Source: an uncultured bacterium (GTDB taxonomy: Bacteria; Verrucomicrobiota; Kiritimatiellia; RFP12; UBA1067). From it: a stretch of 39,725 bases of DNA. Location: contig CACWJS010000004.1 of assembly GCA_902761275.1 (NCBI GenBank), positions 1-39,725 of the forward strand, read 5' to 3'. The notes beneath the pieces are model-generated. The model did not search any database. It was not told the origin of the DNA and saw only the letters and a program-made list of their open reading frames with translations. The translations under genes and the position numbers were made by a program. Shown one piece after another: positions 8,160-15,751 of the stretch; position 1 is the stretch's first letter, and every line of letters starts with the position of its first letter.

Positions 8160-8708
8160 ATGAAGGTCCTGTATATAGAAAGGTCGACGGGAGAAGGGCG
8201 GAATGGCGACTGGGCCGAAGGGCTTGATCTCGTCGGCATCGAGCGCATCGTAGTGGGGACAGGCCCCGGAAGTTTCGCAGGCATCCGTTCCGCGCTCGCT
8301 TTTGCACAGGGCTACGCGCTCGGTTCGAAGTGCGAAGTGCTTGGGCTTCCCTCGCCTTGCGCCGTTGCCGCACAAGTTTATGCTGGCGGTTCCGACTTTC
8401 CGCTCGCCGTCGTAGGTGACGCACGGCGCGGCAAGTTCTGGATTGCGCTCTTTGAGGGCTTGAAGCTTGTCTGCCCCGTGTTTCAGGTTGAAAAAGATGC
8501 TCTTTCGCTTCGCATCCCGCTTGCCGCTAAAGTCGCGACGAGCGACGCCGAGCGCATAGGAGCCATCCTTTCCGAAACATTTGAGGAGCGGTATATCGGC
8601 GGCGTCAAGCCGACGTCCGACGGCCTCAAGGCATTTGCCGAGGCGAACCCGTCCGCGCTCGTCGCCGAGCCCCTGCCAATCTACCTCAATCCCGCCGTCC
8701 GCGATTGA
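8160..8708 (+). CDS. tsaB: TsaB-like tRNA threonylcarbamoyladenosine biosynthesis protein, short N-terminus
   Basis: The motif VVGTGPGSFAGIRSALAFAQGYAL is the TsaB signature. Downstream segments such as VLGLPSPCAVAA, and VVGDARRGKFWIALF as the second lobe, also fit. TsaB is the non-catalytic partner of TsaD in making t6A at position 37 of ANN-decoding tRNAs. The protein is 182 residues; usual members are about 220-240. The part before GPGSF is only about 34 residues instead of some 65, so most of the first ASKHA strands are missing. The frame is open upstream through the ACGCAGAG repeat but has no start codon or homology there. It may be a lineage-specific short form or a damaged gene. Confidence 0.75.
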   Translation: MKVLYIERSTGEGRNGDWAEGLDLVGIERIVVGTGPGSFAGIRSALAFAQGYALGSKCEVLGLPSPCAVAAQVYAGGSDFPLAVVGDARRGKFWIALFEGLKLVCPVFQVEKDALSLRIPLAAKVATSDAERIGAILSETFEERYIGGVKPTSDGLKAFAEANPSALVAEPLPIYLNPAVRD

Positions 8709-8724
8709 TGTTGCGAGGATTGGC

Positions 8725-8757
8725 TGGCGGTGGAGCGAAGGCCCGAGCGAGGGCAAT
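8725..8757 (-). repeat. Partial copy of the 78-bp palindromic repeat family
   Basis: GGCGGTGGAGCGAAGG followed by CCCGAGCGAGGG matches the end of the element found complete at 8793-8872. The flank before it (GAGGATTGGCTGGCG) also resembles the flank of the complete copy (GAAGATAGGTTGGCG), which suggests a local duplication. Confidence 0.6.
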
Positions 8758-8792
8758 GGCTTCTCGGTTGGGGTCTATCGCGAAGATAGGTT

Positions 8793-8872
8793 GGCGACGG
8801 AGCGAAGGTTCGAGCGAGAGGATACGGCGTATCCGCCGAGGTTTCCTCGAGGAGGAGCCTTCGGCCGTCGCC
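8793..8872 (-). repeat. 78-80-bp palindromic repeat, inverted copy upstream of gltX
   Basis: Reverse complement of the repeats at 9793 and 9892 with scattered substitutions. The ends are imperfect inverted repeats (GGCGACGGAGCGAAGG against CCTTCGGCCGTCGCC). It ends five bases before the extended -10 box of gltX. Confidence 0.85.
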
Positions 8873-8877
8873 AAAAA

Positions 8878-8886
8878 TGGTATAAT
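8878..8886 (+). promoter_or_regulatory. Extended -10 promoter of gltX, probably leaderless
   Basis: TGGTATAAT ends 9 bases before the gltX ATG. There is no ribosome-binding site between them. The spacing equals that of prfB and holA. Confidence 0.65.
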
Positions 8887-8895
8887 ACTCGAACT

Positions 8896-10365
8896 ATGTC
8901 CGAAATCAGAGTTCGTTTCGCGCCGTCGCCGACCGGCAAGGTGCATATCGGCAACATCCGTGCCGCAATCTACAACTGGCTTTTCGCCCGCCACACCGGC
9001 GGCAAGTTCCTCCTTCGCGTAGAGGATACCGACCTCGAGCGCTCCACGCCCGAGGCGATCGCCGTCCTCTTCGACTGCATGAAGTGGCTCGGTCTCGACT
9101 GGGACGAGGAAGTGTTCTACCAGACGAAGAACGTGAAACGCCATCTCGAAGTCGTCGACCAGCTTCTCGCGAGCGGCCATGCCTACAAGGTCGAGAAGAC
9201 TTCGCGCGACGGCAAGACCGGCGTCGTCACGATGTTCCGGATGCCCAAGGAGGGCGTCATCGAGTTCGACGACATCGTGAAAGGCCACATGGCGAAGAAG
9301 GCCGAGGACATACAGGACTTCGCAATCGTCCGTTCTGACGGCTCGCCCATCTTCCACATCGCGAATGTCGTCGACGACATTGACCAGCGCGTCACGCATA
9401 TCATCCGCGGAGACGACCACGTCGAGAACACGTTCAAGCACATCTGCATCTTCCGTGCGCTCGGCGCAGAAGTTCCGAAGTACGGCCATCTCTCGATGAT
9501 CGTCAACCAGCAGGGCAAGCCATATTCTAAGCGCGATGGCGCGGCGTTTGTCGGCGAGTATCGCGAGCAGGGTTATCTCCCCGAGGCACTTTTCAACTAC
9601 CTTCTTCTTCTTGGGTGGAATCCCGGCGACGACCGCGAGGTGTTGACGCGCGAGGAGATGGTGAAGCTTTTCGAGCTCGAGAAAGTTCATGTCACTGCGG
9701 CGATGTTCGATCCGAAGAAGCTTGCGTGGATGAATGGCGAGTACATAAAGAAGATACCGGCAGAAGAGTTTAGAGATTTATTGGTTAGGTCGGCGGCGGC
9801 CGAAGGCTCCTCCTCGGGGTCCCTCGGCGAATACGCCGTATCCCCTCGCTCGGACCTTCGCTCCGCCGCCGAACATAGCGCCGACAAAACTGCGGCGTCC
9901 GAAGGCTCCTCCTCAGGGGCCCTCGGCGAATACGCCGTATCCCTTCGCTCGGACCTTCGCTCCGCCGCAGAGAGGATCGCCTGGTGGGATTATCTCGCAG
10001 CGCAGATACAGGTACGGACTAAGTTCCTGAAGGACATTCCGGCGGCGATCAAGTGCTTTGTGTCCGATGATTTCCCGTTTGACGAAAAGGCGGTGGAAAA
10101 GCGCTTGAAGAAGCCGGGCGTGAAGGAGCTTCTGCTCGATCTCGTGGAGCGCTTCTCGAAGGTAGAGGACTGGACTGCACCTGCGCTTGAGGCCGTCGTA
10201 AAGGAGCTTTCGCAGGGCAACGGCATGGGTCCGTGGGTGCATCCTATCCGCGTCGCGGTCTCTGGCCGCGGCGAGGGCATCGGGCTTTTCGAGATGCTCC
10301 AGCTCCTCGGAAAGGAGAAGACGCTCGCGCGCCTTCGCAAAGCGGCCGAGACGCTTTGCGCGTGA
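8896..10365 (+). CDS. gltX: Glutamyl-tRNA synthetase with two repeat-encoded insertions
   Basis: A class I aminoacyl-tRNA synthetase of 489 residues that charges tRNA-Glu (and, where the bacterium lacks GlnRS, also tRNA-Gln). The HIGH motif is HIGN at residue 17 (FAPSPTGKVHIGN) and the KMSKS motif is the variant KPYSKRDGA at 208-216. Conserved FLLRVEDTD and IIRGDDHVENTFKH segments are present. Residues 300-325 and 333-358 are encoded by two 78-bp palindromic repeats. They fall at the junction of the catalytic part and the anticodon-binding helices. Without these and the 7-residue linker the protein would be about 430 residues. The frame is intact on both sides, which argues for a working enzyme with a tolerated surface loop. 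The ATG at 8896 is 9 bases after the -10 box; the longer upstream frame crosses repeats. Confidence 0.96.
   Translation: MSEIRVRFAPSPTGKVHIGNIRAAIYNWLFARHTGGKFLLRVEDTDLERSTPEAIAVLFDCMKWLGLDWDEEVFYQTKNVKRHLEVVDQLLASGHAYKVEKTSRDGKTGVVTMFRMPKEGVIEFDDIVKGHMAKKAEDIQDFAIVRSDGSPIFHIANVVDDIDQRVTHIIRGDDHVENTFKHICIFRALGAEVPKYGHLSMIVNQQGKPYSKRDGAAFVGEYREQGYLPEALFNYLLLLGWNPGDDREVLTREEMVKLFELEKVHVTAAMFDPKKLAWMNGEYIKKIPAEEFRDLLVRSAAAEGSSSGSLGEYAVSPRSDLRSAAEHSADKTAASEGSSSGALGEYAVSLRSDLRSAAERIAWWDYLAAQIQVRTKFLKDIPAAIKCFVSDDFPFDEKAVEKRLKKPGVKELLLDLVERFSKVEDWTAPALEAVVKELSQGNGMGPWVHPIRVAVSGRGEGIGLFEMLQLLGKEKTLARLRKAAETLCA
9793..9870 (+). repeat. 78-bp palindromic repeat, in-frame copy 1 in gltX
   Basis: Exactly 26 codons. 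Ends are imperfect inverted repeats (GCGGCGGCCGAAGG against CCTTCGCTCCGCCGC), with a central CGGCGAATACGCCG hairpin. It encodes a Ser/Gly/Ala-rich peptide containing GSLGEYAVSPRSDLRSAA. Confidence 0.9.
9892..9969 (+). repeat. 78-bp palindromic repeat, in-frame copy 2 in gltX
   Basis: Second 26-codon copy, 21 bases after the first and nearly identical to it. The peptide contains GALGEYAVSLRSDLRSAA. Differences from copy 1 are all substitutions, with no frame change. Confidence 0.9.
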
Positions 10366-10368
10366 CGT

Positions 10369-11538
10369 ATGTGGAAATTTATATTCCAGGTCATTCCAGT
10401 CGCGGCGTGGGTTGTCGCGTTTATCGTAGTCGTTCGTCCTCTTGCGCTTTCTCGGCGCGGCACATTCGCCGCGTCCGCACTGTTTGCCGCAGCTCTCGGC
10501 AAGTTCGCTTTCTTTGCGACTGTCGGCGGCGATGCGTTTACGCCTAACCTTCCTGCCGTCGTCATCTGGTGCTACGGCTGGATATACGCCGCGGCCATTC
10601 TGCTTATCGCCGCGGCGTTTCCATTTGACGTGTTGTGCTATCTGCTTGGGTTTGCGAAGATACGCGTTCCTGTGCGGATCACGCGCGGCGTATTTGCCGC
10701 ATTCGCGGTTCTCGCCGCTGCTCTTTCCGCGTGGGGAATCTACGAGGGCGTGAGGACTCCCGACGTGAATCGCATCGAGATAGCGTATGACGATCTTCCG
10801 CAGTCGTTTGACGGCTACCGCATCGTCCACCTTAGCGATCTACATTGCTCGACCTCGGCGCGCCGTCCGCGCTTCGAGCGCATCGTCGAGCGCGTCAATG
10901 CACTTGACGCCGACTTGATCGCGATCACGGGCGACTTCGTCGACGGGCTTGTGTGCGAGCGTATAGACGACATGCAGCCGCTTGCCCATCTTCGTGCGCG
11001 TGACGGCGTCTGGGGGTGCGTCGGCAACCACGAGCGGTATTGGGAGTGGAATGCGTGGAATTACGCTCTTTTCGGGCTGAACATTTGGGTTCTCGCGGAA
11101 TTTCGCCATTACGCGAAGAGCGTCATAAAAAGGGGCGACGACGCGATTGCGCTTGGAGGGCTTTATGACCCGGCGTTCTTTCAATTTACTGGAATTACGC
11201 CTGTCGCTCGGGATGCTTTTCGCGAGGCGCCGAAGGGGGCGTTCCGCATACTGCTTTACCATCGCCCTCACACGAAGGAAATTTGTTCCGAAGATGCGGA
11301 CGTGAAATTGCAGCTCTCCGGCCATACGCACGGAGGTGCGATGCCGGGCGTAAAGTGGCTTGTCGCGCGCGTCAACGAGGGGCATGTCCGCGGACTCTAC
11401 GAGTTTGCGAAAGGACGCTATCTCCACGTCTCTCCGGGAACCGGCCAGTGGGCTGGCTTCCCCCTGCGGCTCTTCAACCCGACCGAGATAACGGAAATCA
11501 CGCTTCGCAGGAAAGCCGCTGGCGGGGGCGGGCGGTGA
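10369..11538 (+). CDS. Membrane-anchored metallophosphoesterase (YkuE/LpxG-like)
   Basis: A 389-residue protein with an N-terminal membrane part of about four hydrophobic helices (residues 5-125), then a calcineurin-type phosphoesterase domain. Metal-ligand motifs are in order: LSDLH (D157, H159), GDFVDG (188-193), GNHE (219-222), and a late SGHTHGG. The best family match is the membrane-bound phosphoesterases related to YkuE and to the LpxG type that cleave UDP-2,3-diacylglucosamine. Substrate cannot be read from the sequence. It follows gltX by 3 bases and overlaps the next gene as GTGA, so it belongs to the gltX operon. Confidence 0.85.
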   Translation: MWKFIFQVIPVAAWVVAFIVVVRPLALSRRGTFAASALFAAALGKFAFFATVGGDAFTPNLPAVVIWCYGWIYAAAILLIAAAFPFDVLCYLLGFAKIRVPVRITRGVFAAFAVLAAALSAWGIYEGVRTPDVNRIEIAYDDLPQSFDGYRIVHLSDLHCSTSARRPRFERIVERVNALDADLIAITGDFVDGLVCERIDDMQPLAHLRARDGVWGCVGNHERYWEWNAWNYALFGLNIWVLAEFRHYAKSVIKRGDDAIALGGLYDPAFFQFTGITPVARDAFREAPKGAFRILLYHRPHTKEICSEDADVKLQLSGHTHGGAMPGVKWLVARVNEGHVRGLYEFAKGRYLHVSPGTGQWAGFPLRLFNPTEITEITLRRKAAGGGGR

Positions 11539-12416
11539 GCTGGACTTCGCTGATACTGGCGAGCGCCGTGTTCCTCGCGCTCTACGACCTCGCAAAAAAG
11601 GCGAGCGTACGAGACAACGCAGTCCTGCCGACCTTGCTCATTTCCACTTGCTTCGGGTGCGTCGCGTATGTCGCCGGTGTCGCTCTTTGCGGCCGTCTCG
11701 GCAATGCGACGGTGATGACGCGCGAGCTGCTTGCCCTGTCTGCGATAAAGTGCATCATCGTCGGCACATCGTGGGTGTTCACGTTCCGCGCGCTCAGGAC
11801 GCTTCCGATTTCCATAGCGACTCCCATACGCGCGTCCGCGCCTGCGCTCGTCTTCGTCATTGCGTTCGTTGTCTACGGCGAGCGTCCTTCGCTCGTCCAA
11901 TTGATCGGCATGGCGACGGTGTTCGCCGGCTACTTCGTCTTTTCGTGGGCAGGGCGGCACGAGGGGATAGACTTCTTCAGGAACCGCGCTGTGTGGTACG
12001 CGTTCGCGGGCGCCGCCTTCTCGGCGCTTTCCTCGATATGGGACAAGTATCTCTTCCAAGTGCGTGCGCTACCTGTCGAGTCGGTCCAGCTCGCGTTTCA
12101 GGTGGGGCTCGTCGTCTTCTATTCCGTTGCGCTCGCGGCATCGCGCGTTTTCAACGCCGAGAAGATCGCGTTTGAATGGCGTCGCACGATACCGCTCGTC
12201 GGCATACTTCTTGCCGCGGCCGACTGGCTCTACTTCCAGGGGCTCGCCTGCCCCGACGCGCCGGTTTCAGCGGCGTCGCTTCTTCGCCGTTTCTCCGTCG
12301 TTATAACTTTTGTCCTCGGTGCGCGGTTCTTCCACGAGACTAACCTCGTCCGCAAGGGGCTTGCTCTCGCGGCGATAGTAGTCGGCGTAGTCTTGATATG
12401 TCTTGGAAAGGGGTGA
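11535..12416 (+). CDS. EamA/DMT-family transporter
   Basis: A 293-residue membrane protein with about ten hydrophobic helices in two repeated halves, as in the drug/metabolite transporter superfamily. The first half ends with a PIRASAPALVFVIAFVVYGERPSLVQLIG segment and the second with RRFSVVITFVLGARFFHETNLVRKGLALAAIVVGVVLI, the paired EamA signatures. The substrate is unknown. The GTG start overlaps the phosphoesterase stop (GTGA); the reading frame extends further upstream only antisense or out of frame to that gene. Confidence 0.87.
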   Translation: MSWTSLILASAVFLALYDLAKKASVRDNAVLPTLLISTCFGCVAYVAGVALCGRLGNATVMTRELLALSAIKCIIVGTSWVFTFRALRTLPISIATPIRASAPALVFVIAFVVYGERPSLVQLIGMATVFAGYFVFSWAGRHEGIDFFRNRAVWYAFAGAAFSALSSIWDKYLFQVRALPVESVQLAFQVGLVVFYSVALAASRVFNAEKIAFEWRRTIPLVGILLAAADWLYFQGLACPDAPVSAASLLRRFSVVITFVLGARFFHETNLVRKGLALAAIVVGVVLICLGKG

Positions 12417-12420
12417 CTCA

Positions 12421-13362
12421 ATGAAAACACTGCTTGTCGGATACAAGGTCCAGGACCTGTTCGAAGTGAACAGGCGAGGCGAGAGACGCCCCGTTCCGTG
12501 GCTTGACGGCGATATCACCTGTCACACGCTCGACATCTACCACTGCCACGCAATCGAGAACTCGTCTTGCGGCGTTAAGGCGGTCTGCTCGCCGCATTTG
12601 CCGAAGGACAATTGGGATCTCATAAAGTTCAAGACGGGACCGAAGCTAATGTCGGGCGAGCTTTCGCTCGATCTCCTTCAGGAGATACACCTACTTCACC
12701 CCAAGCGCTTTGAACTTGAGTTCGACGGTCGCGAGCGCGACAGAAACGATCTCATCGCAAAGATCAAGGACGACCCGGACCGCGTGCGTGACTTTTCCGC
12801 GACATGGCCCGCGAGCGTCCCAGGCGGGCAAAAGCTCATGCTCACGAGTTTCCCTGGCTGTTTCTGCCATCGCCGCGTAGACGACGGAGGTCTTGCGCTA
12901 GCGGAAGTGGTGAGCAGGGAGCTCTCGGGCAAGAATCCTCGTGCGATTCTCGATATGGGCTGTGGCTGTGGTCTTGTTGGCTTTCTTGTCGCGGCGAGCC
13001 ATAAAGGCGACACGCCAGTCCGCCTCGTCATGGTCGATTCCCACACGCGGGCGGTCGAGGCCGCAGAGCTCAATGCAGAGAAACTTGGGATTCCTGCCGA
13101 GGTGATCCTTTCCGACAATGGCACGCCAGCGCAGATGGACGGTACTTTCGATGTCTTTGTCGGCAACCCGCCATACTACAGCGATTACAAGATTGCCGAC
13201 ATCTTCCTCGAGACTGCGCAGCGCGCGCTTAAATTTGGCGGCGTCTGCTACACGGTTTGCAAGAATGCCGACGGCCTCGAGCCCGTCCAGCGCCGCTATT
13301 TCCCAGACGTGGAAATCATCCGCAGGCGCGGCTATGCCGTCCTCAAGTCCGTCAAAAATTGA
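12421..13362 (+). CDS. SAM-dependent methyltransferase, RsmC-like
   Basis: A 313-residue protein. The C-terminal half is a class I methyltransferase: SAM-binding LDMGCGCGLVG at 177-187, an acidic VDSH at the end of strand 2, and the NPPY motif at 249-252 (VFVGNPPYYSD), which marks N-methyltransferases acting on bases. The MTS-domain layout fits RsmC/RlmG enzymes that make m2G in ribosomal RNA. The N-terminal 130 residues do not resemble the RsmC N-domain that I know. The ATG follows a GGAAAGGGG ribosome site. Its TGA lies inside the extended -10 box of holA. Confidence 0.82.
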   Translation: MKTLLVGYKVQDLFEVNRRGERRPVPWLDGDITCHTLDIYHCHAIENSSCGVKAVCSPHLPKDNWDLIKFKTGPKLMSGELSLDLLQEIHLLHPKRFELEFDGRERDRNDLIAKIKDDPDRVRDFSATWPASVPGGQKLMLTSFPGCFCHRRVDDGGLALAEVVSRELSGKNPRAILDMGCGCGLVGFLVAASHKGDTPVRLVMVDSHTRAVEAAELNAEKLGIPAEVILSDNGTPAQMDGTFDVFVGNPPYYSDYKIADIFLETAQRALKFGGVCYTVCKNADGLEPVQRRYFPDVEIIRRRGYAVLKSVKN

Positions 13363-13368
13363 TATAAT
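13360..13368 (+). promoter_or_regulatory. Extended -10 promoter of holA, probably leaderless
   Basis: TGATATAAT ends 9 bases before the holA ATG, without a ribosome-binding site. The TGA of the box is also the stop codon of the upstream methyltransferase. Confidence 0.6.
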
Positions 13369-13377
13369 ACACTTGAA

Positions 13378-14391
13378 ATGTCGCAAGTTCATGTCATAAT
13401 TGGTGAAGACGACTACCTCGTGTCGGAGGCCGCGAAGCGCATCGTCGGCGACGGCATCGGGCTCGAGACGGTCGACTCTGCCAATTCGACGAACGAGGAA
13501 CTTCAGCTAAGAGATCTTCGCGAGGCCGAGGCGTCGCTCCTGACGCCGCCTTTCCTCGACCCCAAGAAAACGACATGGTGGCGCAATGTTGGCTTTTTGC
13601 CGCAAAGCGGGAAGGGTGGCTCATCCGAGGCGGTCAAGGCGGCGCTTGAGAAGTTTGCCGAGAAACTCGCCGCTGTGGACCTTCCTGAGAACCAGCATTT
13701 TATCCTCTCAGGTCCTCGCCTACTCCAGACTTCGATCTTCGCCAAGACGCTTAAGGCATCGGTCGAGATGGTCGTCTTTTCCGCCGGCAAGCCGTGGGAG
13801 CAGGCGAAGGCCGCCGCAGTGCGAGTCATCGATCTTGCGAAGGAGATGGGGCTTTCGTTCGAGCGAGGTGCAGCGGAGATCTTTGTCGCGCGCGTCGGCA
13901 CTGATTCGCGCTCGCTCGCGAGCGAGCTTGCAAAGATGCGTGACTACCTTGGCGGCGAGCGCAGCACGATAACTGCCGCCGACATTGCGGATGTCACTTC
14001 GCAGGGCGTCGGCGTCGAGCCAGAGATCTGGGCGATAACTGACGCGCTTGGCGAGCGGAATTTCGCGAAGGTTCTTGATTCCGTTAGCCGCTTCGAGCGC
14101 GAGAATGGCTTTGCGGTGCTTGTGACGACGGTGGTGGAGAAGTTCTTCCGCCAGCTTGCGGAGCTTAAGGACGCCGAGGCGAAAGGGCGTTTCCGAGAGG
14201 CGACAGAGGGAATGAACCCGTATGCCGCGAGGAAGAACCAGGGGTTTCTCCGCAACTGGTCGCTTAACGAACTCCGCGCCGCGCGATACCGTTTTCTTGA
14301 ATTGCGCGAACGCGCCGTGTCGTCGAACTCCGCAGACGCACTTGTTGTCGCGCGTCTCGCGCAGGTCTGCCGCAGGAGGATTGCGCGATGA
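13378..14391 (+). CDS. holA: DNA polymerase III subunit delta
   Basis: The 337-residue protein has the clamp-loader delta layout. It starts with VHVIIGEDDYLVSEAAKRI (the degenerate P-loop region, no Walker A), followed by LLTPPFLDPKKTTWWRNV. A helical lid comes next, with AAEIFVARVGTDSRSLASELAKMRDYLGG, the typical delta signature. The C-terminal collar has VEKFFRQLAELKDAEAKG and the NPYAARK segment. Delta opens the beta clamp for loading on DNA. Its TGA overlaps the next ATG. Confidence 0.93.
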   Translation: MSQVHVIIGEDDYLVSEAAKRIVGDGIGLETVDSANSTNEELQLRDLREAEASLLTPPFLDPKKTTWWRNVGFLPQSGKGGSSEAVKAALEKFAEKLAAVDLPENQHFILSGPRLLQTSIFAKTLKASVEMVVFSAGKPWEQAKAAAVRVIDLAKEMGLSFERGAAEIFVARVGTDSRSLASELAKMRDYLGGERSTITAADIADVTSQGVGVEPEIWAITDALGERNFAKVLDSVSRFERENGFAVLVTTVVEKFFRQLAELKDAEAKGRFREATEGMNPYAARKNQGFLRNWSLNELRAARYRFLELRERAVSSNSADALVVARLAQVCRRRIAR

Positions 14392-15101
14392 GCCGTGAGA
14401 TGCTTAACCTCAAAAACGCCGCGGAGCACGTTCACATGGAGGCGAACGAGCTTCGGCACGTGGCGCAGCGCGGCGAGATAGAGTTCGACGAGCACGGCGG
14501 CGATTTGTGGTTTGAACACCGCGTCCTCGACGAATGGGCGCAGCGCAACTTGCTCGCCTCGGGTCGCAAGGAACAGCTTCGCCAGCATAGCGTCATCCTC
14601 GAGGAGCATCGCCGCTCAAACAGTTCCGACTGGCGCGTGTGGCGGCTTTTCGCGCAGACTGGGATAGTGCTCAACGTCCCTGGCAAGGCAAAGGCGGGCA
14701 TCTTGCGCGACATGACGAGCATTGCGGACGCTACCGGCTTCGTCTACGATCCTGACGGGCTTTTCAAGGAACTTGTCGCACGCGAGGAGACGGCGTCGAC
14801 GGCTGTCGGTGAGGGCGCGGCGTTTCTCCATCCTCGCTTCCACGATCCGTATATGTTCCAGGAGTCGTTCATCGCCTACGGGCGCAGCGAGCGGCCAGTC
14901 TTTTTCGGCGCACCCGACGGGCAGGGCACGCGGCACTTCTTTCTCGTGTGCTCGACCGACCACGAAATGCATCTTCACATTCTCGCTCGGCTCGCAGTCA
15001 TGGCGCACGCAACAGAGTTTCTCCAGATACTCGACGAGGCGACGAGCCCGGAGCAGGTCGTCGAGATAGTCCGCGCGGCGGAGGAAGGCCTGCTTAAATG
15101 A
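14388..15101 (+). CDS. HTH protein with PTS EIIA (PtsN-like) domain
   Basis: A 237-residue protein of two parts. Residues 1-55 resemble a MerR/excisionase-type DNA-binding module (LNLKNAAEHVHMEANELRHVAQRGEI, then FEHRVLDEWAQRN). Residues 95-237 are a PTS EIIA type 2 domain: LREETASTAVGEGAAFLHPR-like sequence puts the phosphorylatable His at 148 in the conserved HPR context, and HILARLAVMAHATEFLQIL fits the C-terminal helices. The fusion would join phosphotransferase signalling to DNA binding, a layout common in PVC bacteria. No PTS sugar permease is nearby. It overlaps holA (ATGA) and the HAD gene (ATGA). Confidence 0.8.
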   Translation: MSREMLNLKNAAEHVHMEANELRHVAQRGEIEFDEHGGDLWFEHRVLDEWAQRNLLASGRKEQLRQHSVILEEHRRSNSSDWRVWRLFAQTGIVLNVPGKAKAGILRDMTSIADATGFVYDPDGLFKELVAREETASTAVGEGAAFLHPRFHDPYMFQESFIAYGRSERPVFFGAPDGQGTRHFFLVCSTDHEMHLHILARLAVMAHATEFLQILDEATSPEQVVEIVRAAEEGLLK

Positions 15102-15736
15102 AGAAGCTTTGGTTCTTTGACCTCGACGGCACTCTCGCCGACACCGACCGCGACATCCGCGAGGCATGGAAGGCGACGCTTGTCGACCTTGGGCTCGAGT
15201 GCCCGCGCTTCGACGGGCTTTTCGTGGCGGGCCCGCCGATCGAGGACATGGCGAAGGCCCTTTTCCCCGAAATCTACACCGATGCGCTCGGCGCGGCGAT
15301 TCGAAAGGGCTTTGGCGAGCATTACGACAACGACGGCTTTCCGAACACTGTTGAGTATCCGGGAATCATTGACCGCGTTCGCGCGCTGAAGGCGTCAGGC
15401 GCGACTGTTGTCGTCGCGACGAACAAGCGCTATGTCGGCGCGCGGTTGATCGCGGAGAAGTTCAGTTGGGAACAAGTCTTCGACGGCATCTACGCTGGAG
15501 ACATGTTCAAGGACGATCCAGCGATAGGCAAGATGACGAAGTCGGCGCTTCTTGCGTTTCTCATGCAGAAATACGCCGTAGCGCCCGATGAATGTGTAAT
15601 CGTCGGCGACACGAAAAGCGACTTTGTCGCGGCGAAGGACAACGGAATCGAATCTGTTGGTGTCGCGTGGGGCTACGGCAAACCCGAGGAACTCGCCCTT
15701 GCGAGCCGCATTGCCTCGATTCCATCCGAAATCTGA
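15098..15736 (+). CDS. HAD-family phosphatase (phosphoglycolate phosphatase-like)
   Basis: A 212-residue HAD hydrolase. Motif I is FFDLDGTLADTD (nucleophile D8, acid D10), motif II is VVVATNK, and motif IV is VIVGDTKSDFVAAKDNG, followed by VGVAWGYG, which is typical of the Gph branch. The helical cap between motifs I and II (residues 15-85) makes it subfamily I. Substrate is not defined by the sequence. It overlaps the EIIA gene and closes the holA operon. Confidence 0.88.
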   Translation: MKKLWFFDLDGTLADTDRDIREAWKATLVDLGLECPRFDGLFVAGPPIEDMAKALFPEIYTDALGAAIRKGFGEHYDNDGFPNTVEYPGIIDRVRALKASGATVVVATNKRYVGARLIAEKFSWEQVFDGIYAGDMFKDDPAIGKMTKSALLAFLMQKYAVAPDECVIVGDTKSDFVAAKDNGIESVGVAWGYGKPEELALASRIASIPSEI

Positions 15737-15751
15737 AAAGGAAGGGAAACC

